Origin: Cannabis sativa
Lineage: Eukaryota; Streptophyta; Magnoliopsida; Rosales; Cannabaceae
Assembly: GCF_029168945.1 (NCBI RefSeq)
Contig: NC_083603.1
Span: 50,664,406-50,728,405 of the forward strand
Direction: 5' to 3'
Length of the DNA stretch: 64,000 bases
Shown: piece after piece, positions 11,791-24,690 of the stretch
Numbering within the stretch: the first letter of the stretch is position 1
How the letters are laid out: each line of letters opens with the position of its first letter
Notes under the pieces: model-generated
Databases searched by the model: none
What the model was told of the DNA's origin: nothing
The model's input: the letters and a program-made list of their open reading frames with translations, nothing else
Position numbers and translations under genes: made by a program

Positions 11791-12439
11791 CTGAAAAATA
11801 AACGATTCAGGCATATCAACTAATAATTAAAACATTAAAAGGACAAAGTATTGGTTTATGATGAAAGACTAAACGGGCCACAAATATAAGCTGAAAAACC
11901 TTTGGATGTACAAGAAAGATATGAATGTGCATGATTCAGCAAAATTAAAAATTAGCCTGCAGTTTAGTTCAAAATAAAGTATATTAACCAGAGAAGAAAG
12001 AACGAAAAAAATGGTCTTCATTTGCTATTACACGTCAACAAAAATATTAATTGCTTGAATTGTCTCGGCTCATTAACTTCCTTCTAGAATTCTCTTTAAC
12101 CATTTCTCTTATCTGTTCTATATTCTTTCTATCCATAAATTTCTATGTTGAATCTAGGGCCAAAGATAGAGTTGTATGTATTCCCCTATACAAAATTTAC
12201 AATCACAGATAGGCAGGAAGTCAATTGTTATTCATCTGAATGAACCAATAACTAAAAAGACAGTTCTGCGGTGTGTTGAGCCAAAGATAAATCCAATCAA
12301 GGAGAACAGTAAAAAATGCTCCGTATGATCTTATATAATTCGACTGGAGGCATTTGCAAGAGGTTGACAGCAGATTCAATCAAATATTAAATCCACAGTC
12401 TTGCACACTACAGTAAGAATTTACATATAAGCAACTTAC
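11791..12439 (-). other. Probable 3' UTR intron of SUO-like gene 1
   Basis: Downstream of the stop codon the minus strand has a donor (ACTTG then GTAAGTTG, exon edge 12440) and an acceptor (TTTTTCAG, next exon from 11790). The paralogue keeps both sites at 60883 and 61547 with a similar intron length (665 against 649 bp), and the sequence after the acceptor is much more similar between copies than the sequence within. I infer a spliced 3' untranslated region; transcripts would be needed to prove it. Confidence 0.6.
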
Positions 12440-12476
12440 AAGTTTCTTTTGTCACCAGAATCACTAACACACGACC

Positions 12477-15400
12477 CTACTGCTGCCATGGCGATTGCTT
12501 GAAGCCATCCCACCCTCCCTCGGGCTCTTTCCTCTTCAAAGTGCCACCTGGCATCTGGAACATCCTCATTTGCTCATCCAATGGGAGTTGTGAACTGGCA
12601 ACAGACAGCTGCTTTGGTGCAAGATGAAAAGATTCATCTCTACTCTCTATTTCTGGGCCTCCAGGCCCAGCATTAAGATCTAAACCCTGCCTTCCCCATT
12701 TTCTACTGCTCTCGCCACTACTGTTATTGCTACCATCCGGGAGACTAATAACAAAAGGCCTTGGGTAGTTGGAAGAAACCCCACCAGCAGAGGTTCCCAA
12801 CAACTGTGGATGCACTGCTGGGAAGCAAACCCTTCCACCAGAAGATGAGTCCAAGTATGTTGTAGGACCTCCAGCGAAAGTGCTTGGGGGCATCGAGAAA
12901 CTGGTTCCATATGAAAAAACTGGATATTGAAATGAGGTAGAAGGAAAAGGCATTGCTGGTGAAGCTGACAAGACAGATCCTCGATAAACGTCAGGAGTAA
13001 ATGGATTGCCACCACCGGGGGGACCCATCATCCTCTGTGGTCCACCAGCTGCAACAATTGGGAAAGGCTGCTCCCCTCGATCAGGAATAACAGAGGGAAT
13101 GGTAACAGCTGAGTAAGTGTTGTTCCCTGTATGAAACCATGATGAGAAGTTCCCTGCTTCCGTATTGTTCATCCTAAAACCAGAAACAGATGGTTGAGAT
13201 AGAACACTACTCCTGGCTTGTTGAATAAAATGTGCAGGTTCAGAACTCATCTCATCCACAGAAGGTCCATCATTCAAATCAAAATCCCTCCGAACACCTA
13301 CATCCCCACCTAAAGTACCCCTAGATGAAGAATTGACTAGCATACTTGGAATCTCAGTTCGACGACTATTGTTGATTGTGAAACTGCCCATATCTAAAGT
13401 CTCATCAGCCTGGTTCAAATCAAGATCAAGTCCTCCTGAACTACGAAAAGGTGCTGCACTTGTGGATTGATCACAAGCCCGACCACTTTTACTCATTGCA
13501 TTGGAAGTCGAACTTGTCTCATGTGAAGAATACCGAGATGTCATATCCTCTAAAAGTCTTTCATCAGGTACATTTAAGTCAATATCCAGAGGAGGGCGTC
13601 CTTGCTTCCCAGAAGTGGATTCAGCATGTGAGATGTTCACTGCACCAACAGGCATATCTACAACTTTTCTCGGTTCAGCCGGACGAAATGCACTTGTAGC
13701 TGCTGAACCCTTCCAACCAAGTACCCCTTTGCTCCGTAATAGGTCCTCAGGTGGAAGAAAAGGACCTTTTGCTGCAGCCGTCACAGTTACGGAAGAAGGA
13801 AGGGGACTAGACATAGAAGTAACTGGAAAAGGCAATGGACTAATCAGATGACCAGTAGGTGAACATCCAGGTGCTGAGATTTTTACATCTCCAATTTTCC
13901 CATCGTCAGCATTAAATCCTTCATTCAAATCAAATTCCACCTTCGCATCTGAACCTGAAACCCCAACAGAAGAGATAGAAGAAACATCAGCCGCACATTT
14001 TGATGCACACTCCCCAGCTTCATTGGTTTCCATTCGAGTCAACTTAGAATCCCTGGACCTCAAAAGTTGTTCTGCCTCATGCGCATCACATGCAGATGGC
14101 AATATGTTAGAAACCTGCTCGCCACCACCACATTGTTCTACCTCTTTACTTTTGAGGTCATGCTCCAAAGAGTTGCTACTTTGTTGAGTTACACTACTTA
14201 CGCCACCTACAGCCCGATTCTCTGAGGTTGTAAGAGAGTTACCTTCTGGCTCATTTCTTTGATTTACAGACTCACTAACATGAGGCATAATACCCATAAT
14301 ATCACGCTTCTCGGACTTTATTTCACATGCTTTTTCTGAAACCAAATCTTTTCCATGATCAGAAGGCAATATTACTTCACAAGCCCCATTTACAAGGTCG
14401 GATTGCATCACTGAAACGGCCTGCTTTTCATCTGTCTTATCAATACTGTCTGTTTCTTCATTCTTAAGGTTCACCTTGACATCAGTTGCCAATGATGAGT
14501 GTGGAGACAATCTTCCTAGATTTTCTGTCTTGAATTCATTCATTGTGCCTGCTTCTGTGATCTTATTTTCATTTAACAAAGGATCACTTACATTGTGTTT
14601 AACATCTAAACTGCCCTCAGTTTTTACTCCCCCTTCAACTGACTTCCCACCAGTTGGTTTGCCTCCTTCCCTGTCTGCAGCTTTATCACTTACCCTCGAA
14701 GGAGAGATCACAGGAGAAGCTAAACTAACATCGTTACACTTTCCTTTGCTGTCTTCAATGCCTTCAGCTTGCTTAAAATCCTTACTGGGAGATCCTACAC
14801 GTACCGTGTGCTCAGACGTAGGTGTATGGTCAGACAGAAATGCTGTTTTATCTTCTTTATCCTTAGCCATAAGATTATCAGATTCACTAGCATGCTTCCC
14901 ATTCTCATTATTAGAACCGCCAGTGAACAGGCATTTGTTTTGTCCAAGCTCACCTTCTGCTAGTAATTTTACCTTTAAATCATCACCAGTAGAGGAGGGT
15001 TCAACGGAATTGTTTCTCTGTGGAGAATCAAATGGAGAAACCAAATCAGATTTGGACATCTCTCTAGCAGCCACACTAGCAAGCAGGTTCATACCAAGAT
15101 CATCAGAACCAGACATCGAGCCATTACCTTCAGAAAACTTCACACAGCTTTCAACTAAAGCATTCATAGAAGTACAGGAAGGTTCTTGAAGATTTGCAGA
15201 TTTATGCTCATTTCCAGATGATGAGGATGCAGTTTTTGAAACCTCTGCAACTTTCTTTGTTTCATCAACAGTCCTACAACGTTCTTCGTCAGTCAAAGCA
15301 GCAGGTGATCCATCCCCTTCATCAGAGGCAGTAAGCATGTCTTTAAAATCATTACTCTGCCAGGACTCAGAATTTACATCTGAAGCAGCGTTAACTTTAC

Positions 15401-18056
15401 AAGCATCGCTTTTCTCCTTCAAGCCAGAATCTAATTGATCCGCCTTCTCTGAAGTCACAGGAGAAGAAGCTCTACTACTCCTGATTGAACGGTCTTCAAA
15501 ATAACCTCCACCACTTCGTGCAGGACTACGACCAGGATTTGGAATCTTGACTATCAATTTATGAGTATTCCCGTCAACAGTAGTCCTTTCCGACATCTTA
15601 TCACCAGTCAATCCAGAATTTGATGATTTGTCTATTGGGTTCTTATGCAGTGAAGAACTTTTGCTAGACCCAGTTTCCTTTTGGTTCCCTGGTAGAGAGC
15701 CTTGGAATCCATTTATTGGTTTTCGAGGTTGTGATGAGCCACCAGACACCTTATTCGCATTCATTGAACCAGCACTTGAGCTTCTTGCATCATCCTTGCC
15801 AGAAACAACTCCAGCTCTGGCATGGTCATTAGAGCACGATTGGCTGTTGTTGTGAGACTGACTAGAACTGCTGCTCTTCTCATCTCTAGTGGCTGTCAAA
15901 GGAACATCAGACATGCCACCGCTGGCATTTCGAAAATGACCATCCTTTATGTTGTTACCAGCTGATCCGGGGGACGGAACTGACTTTACAGACCCTGGAG
16001 AAGCAGAAGCAGACCTAGTAGTACTATCGCCATGGACAAGCTTAACTGAAACAGATTTGGAAGGAAAAACCTGTCCAACTGAGCTCTTTACAGCAACATC
16101 AGATGGTCCACTTGAATTTCTGTTTCCAACTTCAGGTAGACGAGCTGATCTTCCAGCCCAGGAGACAGCATGATTAGAGCCAGGCTTCACATCATTGATA
16201 TTCATTTCAGCTTCAACACGTTTCTTCCATGTATCAACCAGACTCCTAGATTTCTTCTGGATTTCTGAGTTTTTATGAGATCGCAAATGATTCACAGACT
16301 TTCCAATATTACACGTTTTCAAGGCATCAAGATTCACAGGCAGCTTATCAAGTGCACGAAGTAAAACAAGAAGAAACTCCTCAATTAATTTATCACCATC
16401 CTTCGATCCACTACTGTCACCAATCTTTCCCTTATGAATTTCCTGGAGCCACTCATCAAAAACAGGCAAACCACGCAGCTCCACAAATCGGCTAAGGCAA
16501 TCAAATTTATCTGTGGCTGCTATAACTCCAGCAAGCATTGACCGACCAGCCAAATCTATTTTCTTTTCATTTCTATCAGGTAGCATGAGCTGCACCAATT
16601 TCTCAACTCCTTCAGAGTCAACAAGTCCCCCCTTTTCAGTTATCTTGGATATCTCAAATTTTAAAAAACTCTCCTGCCTACAGTGACCAGAATCCCCATC
16701 CTCTGTTTTCGTAAAGCGCTCTCGTTTCAAAGGATCAGAGCCCTGCTCTATTCTCTCTCTCTTCTTCCCCCTGACTTGAGATGAAAAGGAAGACAAACTG
16801 TTCTGGTTACTCTCAGAGCCAGCTTTTAACTGTGAAGTTGAAGTTGGACCATTTGATGGCTTTGGAGATCGGCCACCTGCATGCATTTCTACTCTTGTTT
16901 TATTTAACAATTGCTCTACTTCTTCCTGTCGTTCCTGCAAGAAAAAGAGAATTAGATACAACCAATTGCTTCAAATATATGAGCAAAAGGCAAGATAACA
17001 GAGACTATCAAAGCTTACATTAATATAATCTTGATCCGTCAGCCACCATAAACACTTGTTTGTGATGTCATAAAGCTGTCTGCACACAAAAGACGAAATA
17101 CCAGATGGAAGTTCAACACCTTTAGGAAGGAATGCAACTTTACATGGATGCAGTAACGAAGCTGCAGGAATCACATCCTTATGAAACGAATAGAAAAGTT
17201 CATTCGGCGCAGCATCCAACAAGATGCCTTTACCAAGCTTTACTTCAGCTGGACGATAAAGCCAATTTACACCTAATTTCAACTTATTATCTTTGCCTGT
17301 TGTTACCCAACGAATTATTCCAATGAAAGGAGGTGAATCTTGAGGAGGCTTAAACAGAGCACAGTCACCAACGGTGATCTTGCGTCCGTCCTGAAGAAAA
17401 ACCAGAAATAAACAGATATAAGGGAAAAAGAAAAAGAAGAGAAAAATGTACAGATTATTTATCTGAAACTTTAAAATAATATAAAATACACAGATAATTT
17501 ATCTTAATTAATTGAAGGCCAAGCAAAACATCAAGAAAATACATTTAGTGAAAGAAAAAGTGCTTATTGCCCATTTAGAATAAAATTCCGGTATACAATC
17601 CGTGAGAAAGAAAGAAAGAAAAAGACAAAACAAGGGAACGCCTAAAGCAATTAGAGTTATATTCTCAATTTTTCTGCTCGTCATCAAGCCAACAATTCGC
17701 TCATAGTCCAGAAATTGAGTCAATTCCCTAATTTCCATCACATTAAAATTAGAAAAAAGGTGTTATTTTTCTTGATTTTAGCCAAAACACATTCTAAATC
17801 GCACAATCCATATAATTGCCATCCGTAAAACAATGAGAACACCAGAAATAAGATCAAAACAAACGAAAAGCATGTAGAAAGCAAAATCACCGAAACCCAG
17901 AAAATAAACGGAGGGGCAAAATAAAAATCAAACCTTGTAAAACGAATTGGGTGAAGATGAACACGACGAAGAAGAACCATCGACTGCAACTACACGCCTA
18001 GGGACTGTCCACATGTGCCGACTCCGTTTCCCCTCTTCACCTTCCCTCCCATGCAT
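12477..18056 (-). CDS. SUO-like BAH/TFIIS-N/GW protein, copy 1
   Basis: Three coding exons: 18056-17934, 17390-17019 and 16934-12477, all phase 0, giving 1650 residues; Arabidopsis SUO relatives are about 1610. Exon 1 is a short basic lead (41 residues). Exon 2 is the BAH domain (residues 42-165, with VGDCALF and VNWLYRP). Exon 3 carries a basic GKKRERIEQG stretch, then a TFIIS N-terminal helical bundle at about 305-409 (VELRGLPVFDEWLQEIHKGK, RSLVDTWKKRVE), a long Ser-rich disordered region, five DLN motifs and two Gly-Trp motifs (LGWKG near 1239, GGWDG near the end). Arabidopsis SUO, with the same domain order and two GW repeats, is needed for microRNA-directed translational repression; the same role here is inference. 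The ATG at 18056 is chosen because it is in frame through exon 2 and conserved in the paralogue. An inverted twin lies at 54226-60847. Confidence 0.93.
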
Positions 18057-18066
18057 AGCCTTGCAT
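18037..18066 (-). promoter_or_regulatory. Overlapping 9-codon uORF before SUO-like gene 1
   Basis: An ATG 10 bases upstream of the main start opens a different frame and encodes MQGYAWEGR before a TGA inside the main coding region. The paralogue has the identical uORF at 54216-54245. Because it overlaps the true start, ribosomes that use it would not easily reach the main ATG, so leaky scanning would be needed. Repression of translation is inferred. Confidence 0.6.
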
Positions 18067-18620
18067 TTTCCCCAATTTCAGCCTCGATCCCAACTTTAAT
18101 CCCAACGAGTACCATCAATCCTCTATCCCCCTTCAATTACACATCCACCCCCAATTCACCAATTCGCACTCTGCAAAACCCTAGATCGACCATACGAACA
18201 ACAACGGCAAATAATCAGTCAAAAAACAAGCAAAAACGAAAGGAAAAAAAAAAACCTAATCCCCAAAACAAATTCGAATCAAAAGAAAAACGAGAAAACC
18301 CTAATTTCACAACGAATTCCTACCATTAAAAGGGTTTTCTTCTCTCGGCGGAATAATCAATCAAATCTAATCTACGCACGGATCCAACAGAGCAACACCA
18401 ATCGGGAGGTTCAGATTTCGAGCCGCCTTTCGATCCAAGAGCGTTTTAGAGTGAGAAAACGAGAGAATTTAGAGAGAGAAAGATAAAAATTAAAAATATA
18501 AAAAAAGAAAAAATAACCCCAAAAATTATAATAAATAAATGAAAATAGGTCTTTGGTACTTGGTAAACGGCAAAGAGAGAGCTAAACGGCAAAAAGGAAA
18601 GGTGTACTTGGTACTTGGAA
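18057..18620 (-). promoter_or_regulatory. 5' leader and promoter region of SUO-like gene 1
   Basis: Leader sequence from about 18470 down to the ATG is closely similar to 53810-54225 of the paralogue, including a CTCGTTTTCTCACTC segment and the ATCGGTTGGTGTT-like GC-richer block. An AT-rich TATA-like stretch lies near 18490-18500. Similarity to the other copy runs on to about 18620, including TTTGCCGTTTAGCTCTC, so the duplication carried about 200 bp of promoter. The leader may itself contain an intron, as a GTAGGAATTC donor-like site occurs in both copies. Confidence 0.55.
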
Positions 18621-20650
18621 GAGAGCAGTGGGACGGGCAGGCATAAGGGCAGATCGGGTAGCCCGAAAAGAGGAGAATGATAGGACCACCTAGTGGTGAC
18701 ACACTAAAAATATTAAAAATAAAAAGATGTGTGTACTTGAGAAAAAACTCTTTATAGAATAGAATAGAGATGAAGGTTAGATATGTTGACCCGTCGGAGG
18801 ATGGGGATTTGACTTTTTCTGTCTCTGAGATTTCAGCGAATGAATTGTGATTTTTTATAATTTTATTTTTTTAATAATATTTCCAAAATGGGTGTGGAGG
18901 AAATTGTGGGTTACCTGCGGGTGATGGAAGTGAGTGGGCCAGAGTTTGTCATAAAAGGGCAAACAAGTAATTATAAAGGAAGTAAAACATTGAAGAGGTG
19001 AGAAGTGAGGGGGGGCATATTATGATAGAGAAGTTAAGGTTGTCTTGTGTTGTTCCAACACACATTACTAAAAAGTAAGAGAAAAAGAGGGTTGAAGTTG
19101 ATGATGATGTAAATTGGTTCTGTTTCTCTGGCAGGAATAAGCCCTTTGAATTATTAATATTATTTTTGTTTTTATTTTAGAAAAAAATTTATGTGGTCTT
19201 TTTTTGGAAGATAGGATTGTATCCTTCTTCATTGTTGTCAGAACATTCAATTTTTTTTTAGTAAGGTCCACATTAATTTTGATTGGTTAAGCTTTCAACC
19301 AAGTAAACAACCCCTTATTTTTCTCATGGGTCATTTTTTTTATATATGTATATCTTGTATTTGTTATAGAATAGGTATCTTACTTCTTATCCCAAAAAAA
19401 TTAAATAACTGGTTGTAACAAGTAAAACATATTTGCTAAACAATTTGAAGGTTTTAATTAAAAAAAATTGTTTTATTTGTCAAAATCACAACTACAGCAT
19501 CTTAAGGTGTCTCTTTCAATTTAACTTTTTGAAAAGCTTATCCAACCTGACCAATTAATCAAAATTATTGAAAGCTACAAACAATTCTTCCCTCTTTCCC
19601 CACGCTTTAATGTCAAATAATTCATATTAGGATTTTATTTTTTTGCTTTCGTTTTAATGGTTTCTGCCAAAATTTGTCAATTTTCCCATAATAATTTTTT
19701 TTTTCTTTTTCCTGAAAAACTGTCATAAGTACAGGTTCATTATGTTCTTTCCCAAACAATTACTCAAAAGGATGGGGGGACCAAATCCAGCCTAGCCATT
19801 GGCACCAGAAAGGAATGACAAAACAGTAGATAGAAAACAATGCAAAACCATCATATTCCCATGTATAATTGGTACTTAAGGGCACAAAAACAGTAATAAA
19901 CAGAGTAAAGAGGCCACTGAGCAATAAGCCAGAGACTTAAAGTTTAAGGTGTCCAAAACAATAAAGGAATCTGAGACTCATTGTTTATCTTAATTTGTCT
20001 TAGTTATAAATAGACTATTCAAGGGAAGGTGGTCTAGTTGGTTGGGGAACCTAAAGTATTAAATGCAAATCAAGCAATGAGATTGGTTTGAAGAAAATAC
20101 TGCACTGTTGTTTTTTGCATAAATAAAAAAATAAATAAAATGGATTAAAAGAGATGGTTCAGGAGGATGCAATTTTACTGCAAAAAGAAAAGTTTAACTG
20201 ATATATATATACGTTTGGTTTGGTCAGATCTAACCGTAAGAGTAGTGAATTTCAAGTAGTTTATAGAAGAGTCTTGGGATGAAAGAAAATAACAGCTGTT
20301 GAAAGTTGATGAAATATTTCAAGTAAATCAAGTACAAACAGAAGAGTGTGGTGGGATTTATTAGCATAGATTTGACCACACAAGAAGAGTTCTATATTGA
20401 TGTGTCAAGCAAAAGTAAATCTCAAACTGATAATAGGTGTCTTATTATAGATGAAAAAGAGGTACAATAATAAATTTATATATATATATAATTATTATTT
20501 ATATAATAGAGAATATCCTTCCTCCAAGACAAACCCCCAATTTATAAACCTAACATCAAAACACAAACTTCTCAATCATACAAGAGTAATCTCTTAGAGA
20601 AAGATAACTATTGGTATTTTAAAGCAGGACGCTAGTTGTTGAAAGTTTAC
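18621..20650. other. Intergenic DNA between SUO-like gene 1 and uL29m, no gene seen
   Basis: AT-rich sequence with poly-T and poly-A tracts. No exon set or repeat end is convincing. A segment at about 20025-20100 with GGTCTAGTTGGTTGGGG has a weak box-A-like look but no acceptable box B, so it is not called a SINE. Part of this stretch must hold promoter sequence for gene 1 and the 3' flank of uL29m. Confidence 0.5.
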
Positions 20651-20738
20651 TAATCTAAATTCCAAAAATAAGGCAGCATTACAGAGTACAGACCTAAACA
20701 TTAGTGACTATAGTTGTAGAAAAGAGAACCAGATGCCA

Positions 20739-22890
20739 TCACAAAGCATTTACCATCCTCTTCATCTCAGCAGACCTCCTGGGATCAGGTTCTTCAATTG
20801 CTCTCTCTGTCAGTACTTGCTTAATACGACACATCGACTTTCTCACCTGAGACATTTTATATTAACATCATGAAGATAGTGTCAAAACTGAATTGGATGG
20901 AAAAGCTTTTCCAAGATTAAAAGGTATTTAAGTTCAAATATGGTATGGAGGCATTATCTTAACTATCGTGGTCTTATGCCTTACAATTCAAATATCTAGT
21001 AGTCACAACAGTCAACATGATGAGCAAGTTGCATCATCAGAACAATTAACAGTAATTAAAACTTAGATCCAGTTAATAAATTTAATACCAATCAAGTTTA
21101 TGCATATACCCATTTATAAAATGAGATGTTTGCTAACAAAATTACTTTGTAATTTTCAGAATGCAGCCACAGTCTAAGTTGGAATCAGAATAATGAAAAG
21201 CCCTTGGCACAGATGCATCTTCTAAAAAGGAAATTGACAAACGATATTTGTGCACATCTTTAAAGCCTTTCTTGGTCCAATTATTTCAAAAGTGATAACA
21301 ATTTGCACCTTATATACACATAATAACCGAAGATCATTAGCAAAATATGCTAGAGACATAGCATTGGCAATATTGGTTGGGTTCAAACTAGAGAATGCAA
21401 ACCCCATGTACTGCACCAGATTAAAAACCGAGAGCTACCAGCAATATATGAGAAGAACACCCCATGACTTTTTTAGCTGTGGGGTCACTTTCTAACTTCT
21501 ATTGTACTTTTAACTTTATTCAGTTTGGTCAACTTTGGTACATTTTACTTAAACATTCATGTGCAAGTACTCTCTAATACTATTCGATTGAGAGACCCAC
21601 AATTTACGACAGATTTGTTGGATAAAATTTTATTAGTTACAAAATCACTTTCTAACTTCTGATACATTTTTAATCGTAAAATTCATTTTGATCAACATTG
21701 GTTCATTTTGCTCAATTGTCATCTACACCTCAATTCTTATTCATTTTTAGGACACATTTCCATACATTAAAATTAATTACTATCATTAAGTTTTTTGTTT
21801 ATATATAAATATATATATATAATAAAAAAAAATTCAAACATCTATAAGTAGAACATAAAAAGAGGTGCATTATATAGAAACTGAACCTTGGGAACACGTT
21901 CTGGATTAGGAAAGCGGAGATTTTGTGCATTAAGCATCTGCCGTTGTGTCATCAGCATGTTTTTCTCCTTCAACAGTACGTACCATAGCTTTTGAAGGTC
22001 ATCCCAAGACTTCAAGCGCAGTTCAGATGCTTTCCAACTACGACCTGACACCAGTAAATTAAAGAAGTTTAAGAAAGTCAGAATCTATCTTCGAGAAAAA
22101 AATCAGGTAACAAAATCAAATTTTTTAAGTATGGTTTGTAGACTCGTGATAAAATTGGTCCTTCTGTAAGTAAGTCAAACATATAAAATATTATACCAAA
22201 AGAGAAATCATTATCTTGACATATTATGTTATAAACAATAAATTATTAAATAATCTCTCTTTTACTTTCATATTTTTCATAAATTAGAGCCGAAGTTAAT
22301 GAAATGCTAAATTAATCACTTGGAGACATATGTAGTGTACTTATTGACCCTTGTATGAATCAAACTTGTATCGTGCAATGTTGAATTAGTACTTCAGGAA
22401 TTTGCACGTAGTTATTCAAAACTATTCCAAACTTTACTCAATGACTACAGAGCTTTGAATCCCCTGTACTTGACATACTTTTCCGGTTTTAACTTAGATA
22501 TAGACTTTAATGTATTAACAAGTTACTGAACTTTCTAAACCAAAAAAACTTTACATTTTCTTTATTTGGTTCACTGCATCCGACCATCTCGTCTAATATA
22601 ACATTTGTTCCACATTGCAACAAATTTGCTAGCAGTAGTAACAATATTTCTCAATTAGTTTGTTCAAACAAAAAACAAACGCCCTTAAAACGAAAAACTA
22701 CGGTTAAGATACAGAAGCATGTACCATAGACAACAGGCTTCTCATCTTCTGTGCTTCGATCTACCTCAAAGAACTCAGCGAGGGGGTTGTATTCTGTCCT
22801 TGCTGAAGAAGCAGCAGCTGCTGCTGCAGCCGGAGTCTCTGATTTAGCGGCGGCAAGGAGTGTTCTCCCAAAGTATCTCGTTAGAAACAT
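20739..22890 (-). CDS. Mitochondrial ribosomal protein uL29m (MRPL47)
   Basis: Large-subunit mitoribosomal protein of the bacterial L29 family, which sits near the peptide exit tunnel. Coding exons are 22890-22725, 22044-21887 and 20846-20739, giving 143 residues and ending in TGA. Residues 1-32 ([18 protein letters not shown], then an Ala run) look like a mitochondrial targeting peptide with Arg and no acidic residue at the start. The core [20 protein letters not shown] and [15 protein letters not shown] is the hallmark of MRPL47, and [20 protein letters not shown] continues across the last junction. An untranslated first exon ends at 23633 with donor CACAG/GTATGG and joins an acceptor before 22905. 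No ATG precedes the chosen start in the spliced leader. Length fits the plant family (about 144). Confidence 0.92.
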
Positions 22891-23632
22891 GACTCCAATC
22901 AGTTGCTGCATAACAGTGCAAGCTATATTAGTTAGAAAACAAAAAGACAAGTTATCGAGAAAAAAAAATAGACAAAGGAGCTGGCTTTTTACTGAAGAAA
23001 AATGGCCTTTTTAGAAACAGGTGAAATGGAATCAAGAATTCAAAAATAGCATGTCAAAACAAGTTCCTAACAATGCAATTAGTTGCACAATCTATACAAA
23101 GTTTCTGAGCTTTTTTTTTTAAGATAAATATATGTAATGTCTTGACAACTTGATAATTAGTTAATTACAACAATTAAACAGTATAAATTATGAGAAATAT
23201 ACCAGCAACACTCTTCTTATGGCTCTATTTCACTCACTGTCTACTCTCTATTCTCATTGTTTATCAAAATGTACGATAAGAGTCAATATATGGTGTGCTT
23301 ACAATGCTAATAATGCAATTAAGGGGAAAAAAATATAACATTTTGGGTCAAGCTATAATTTGACATATTTTATCAACTGAAAAACAGAATTGCTCAAAAG
23401 CCTTTCAATTACTTTTTGGTTTTTAAACTTTCCGATAAACCCTTTTGTTACATTAGAAGCTTTCATAAGATTAGAAGTTCTTGTTTGACAATCGTTTCGG
23501 TTTCATAACCAACTAAGCTATTAGAAACCAAGAAAATATTCCTTTCGCCAAAACAAAAAACAAGAAAAGATACAACGAACAATAGAGCCATTGTTCCGGA
23601 ACCAATACTCATTTGCAGCCTCAAAACCATAC

Positions 23633-23760
23633 CTGTGAGTGAAGTAATTGTTTATCCGGCCAATGAATAATGAAGCCGAGTTCGACAACCCAACAGAACT
23701 CCTCCTCTCCGATCTTACCGCTGATGAGCCAAAAAGGCCGAGAGAGAGAGAGAGAGAGTG
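23633..23760 (-). other. 5' untranslated exon of uL29m with a GA tract
   Basis: Minus-strand leader ending at the GTATGG donor (exon edge 23633). It holds a (GA)9-10 microsatellite at about 23741-23758, read as CT repeats on the transcript strand, a common feature of plant leaders near the start of transcription. The exact transcription start is not determined. Confidence 0.55.
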
Positions 23761-23790
23761 AGTAATGCACTTTGAATGAAGATGAAAACC

Positions 23791-23845
23791 AACCCTAATA
23801 AAAACAAGGACTTCAGTTGTTTTGGGTCTGCTACATAATTGGGCT
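23791..23845 (-). promoter_or_regulatory. Telo-box and site II motif upstream of uL29m
   Basis: AACCCTAA (23791-23798) is a telo-box and TGGGCT (23840-23845) fits the site II consensus TGGGCY. The pair is well known in promoters of plant ribosomal and mitochondrial protein genes, which suits a mitoribosomal protein. Both lie within about 110 bp of the leader. Function is inferred from motif and position only. Confidence 0.5.
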
Positions 23846-23869
23846 TCTCATATTGGGTTAAGATTTAGT

Positions 23870-24690
23870 AGAATTTAGGAATAATTAAATAAGGTATCAT
23901 TTTTTTTTTTTAATATTTACATATTTACGTTCAAAGAATGTTTTTTTACATTTTTACAGTTTTTCAAAAAAGAACATGAAAACAACATAAAATTAACAAG
24001 AAAACAACATACAAGTAACATGAAAATGACATCAAAATAACAACAAAAAAATAGCATACATATAACAAAATATTAACAACAAATAAACAAAATTTCAACA
24101 TAAAAAGAACGTATTTTATGTAAATAAAATCAAAAAATCGTAAAAATGTTTAAAATTCAGTGAAACCGTATTTTTGTTGTTTTCTTTTTTTTTTTGTTGT
24201 TTTTGTGCATTTGTAAAATTAACCCTAGAATTTACCCTCAATATGGCATTTTAACAAAAAAATTTAAAAATATGGCAATTCTTTTGTTAGGCCACATTTA
24301 TGGCATTTTATGCTTTTGGGGATTTTTTATGGGAATGTTTTCTATTTATTTCTAAAAAGAAAATTAAAATTCTATATTTCACTTTTTTTTTGTTTTACTG
24401 TAGAGTGGAATTTTTTTCAAAAATACTGTGTACTGTATTAAATTTTCACTGTTGTTTTTAATTATTCTGTTTTGTTGTTTTACGAATTGTTTTAAGTTGT
24501 TTTATAAAAAATTCCGTGTAACAGTAGAAATCCAATATTTTTGTAAAATTCCTTTTTTTAAATGCATTTTAAAATATATGGGCATTTAATGAAAAAACTT
24601 AAAATCTAGAAAAAAAAAATAAAAAACTTAAAAATGGAAAAAATGGAATACCTATAAAAGGATTTTTTTTCATTTATAAATTTCACACCC
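23870..24690. repeat. AT-rich repeat-derived spacer including a MITE relative
   Basis: Bases 24395-24560 are the reverse complement of the family at 3119-3401 (shared AAAAATACTGTGTACTGTAT and GTGTAACAGTAG segments). Bases 23940-24180 consist of ACATGAAAACAACATA-like near-repeats. Bases 24240-24330 contain several TATGGCATTTT or TATGGCAATT motifs that could be a decayed MULE terminus. No gene was found. Confidence 0.45.

Larger units (their letters stand above)
10420..18620 (-). repeat. Left arm of the inverted segmental duplication
   Basis: This block is an inverted copy of about 53680-63080. It covers about 200 bp of promoter, the whole SUO-like gene, its 3' untranslated intron and exon, the spacer and the end of the ROP gene. 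Matching landmarks include TTTGCCGTTTAGCTCTCTC at the promoter end, the untranslated sequence around 11290-11790 against 61540-62050, and the ROP last exon. Beyond about 18640 and 53660 the similarity stops. Confidence 0.85.

Noticed and set aside
14476..15189. 237-codon open frame opposite SUO-like gene 1
   Set aside because: It lies fully on the other strand of the large SUO exon, has Ser/Leu-rich composition expected of an antisense reading, and its counterpart in the other copy is broken into shorter frames.
20025..20100. tRNA- or SINE-like GGTCTAGTTGGTTGGGG segment
   Set aside because: A box-A-like start but no acceptable box B and no cloverleaf can be drawn.
24240..24330. TATGGCATTTT repeats as the left terminal inverted repeat of the MULE
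   Set aside because: No matching inverted sequence was found on the right side up to 48 kb, so the ends of the MULE stay undefined.
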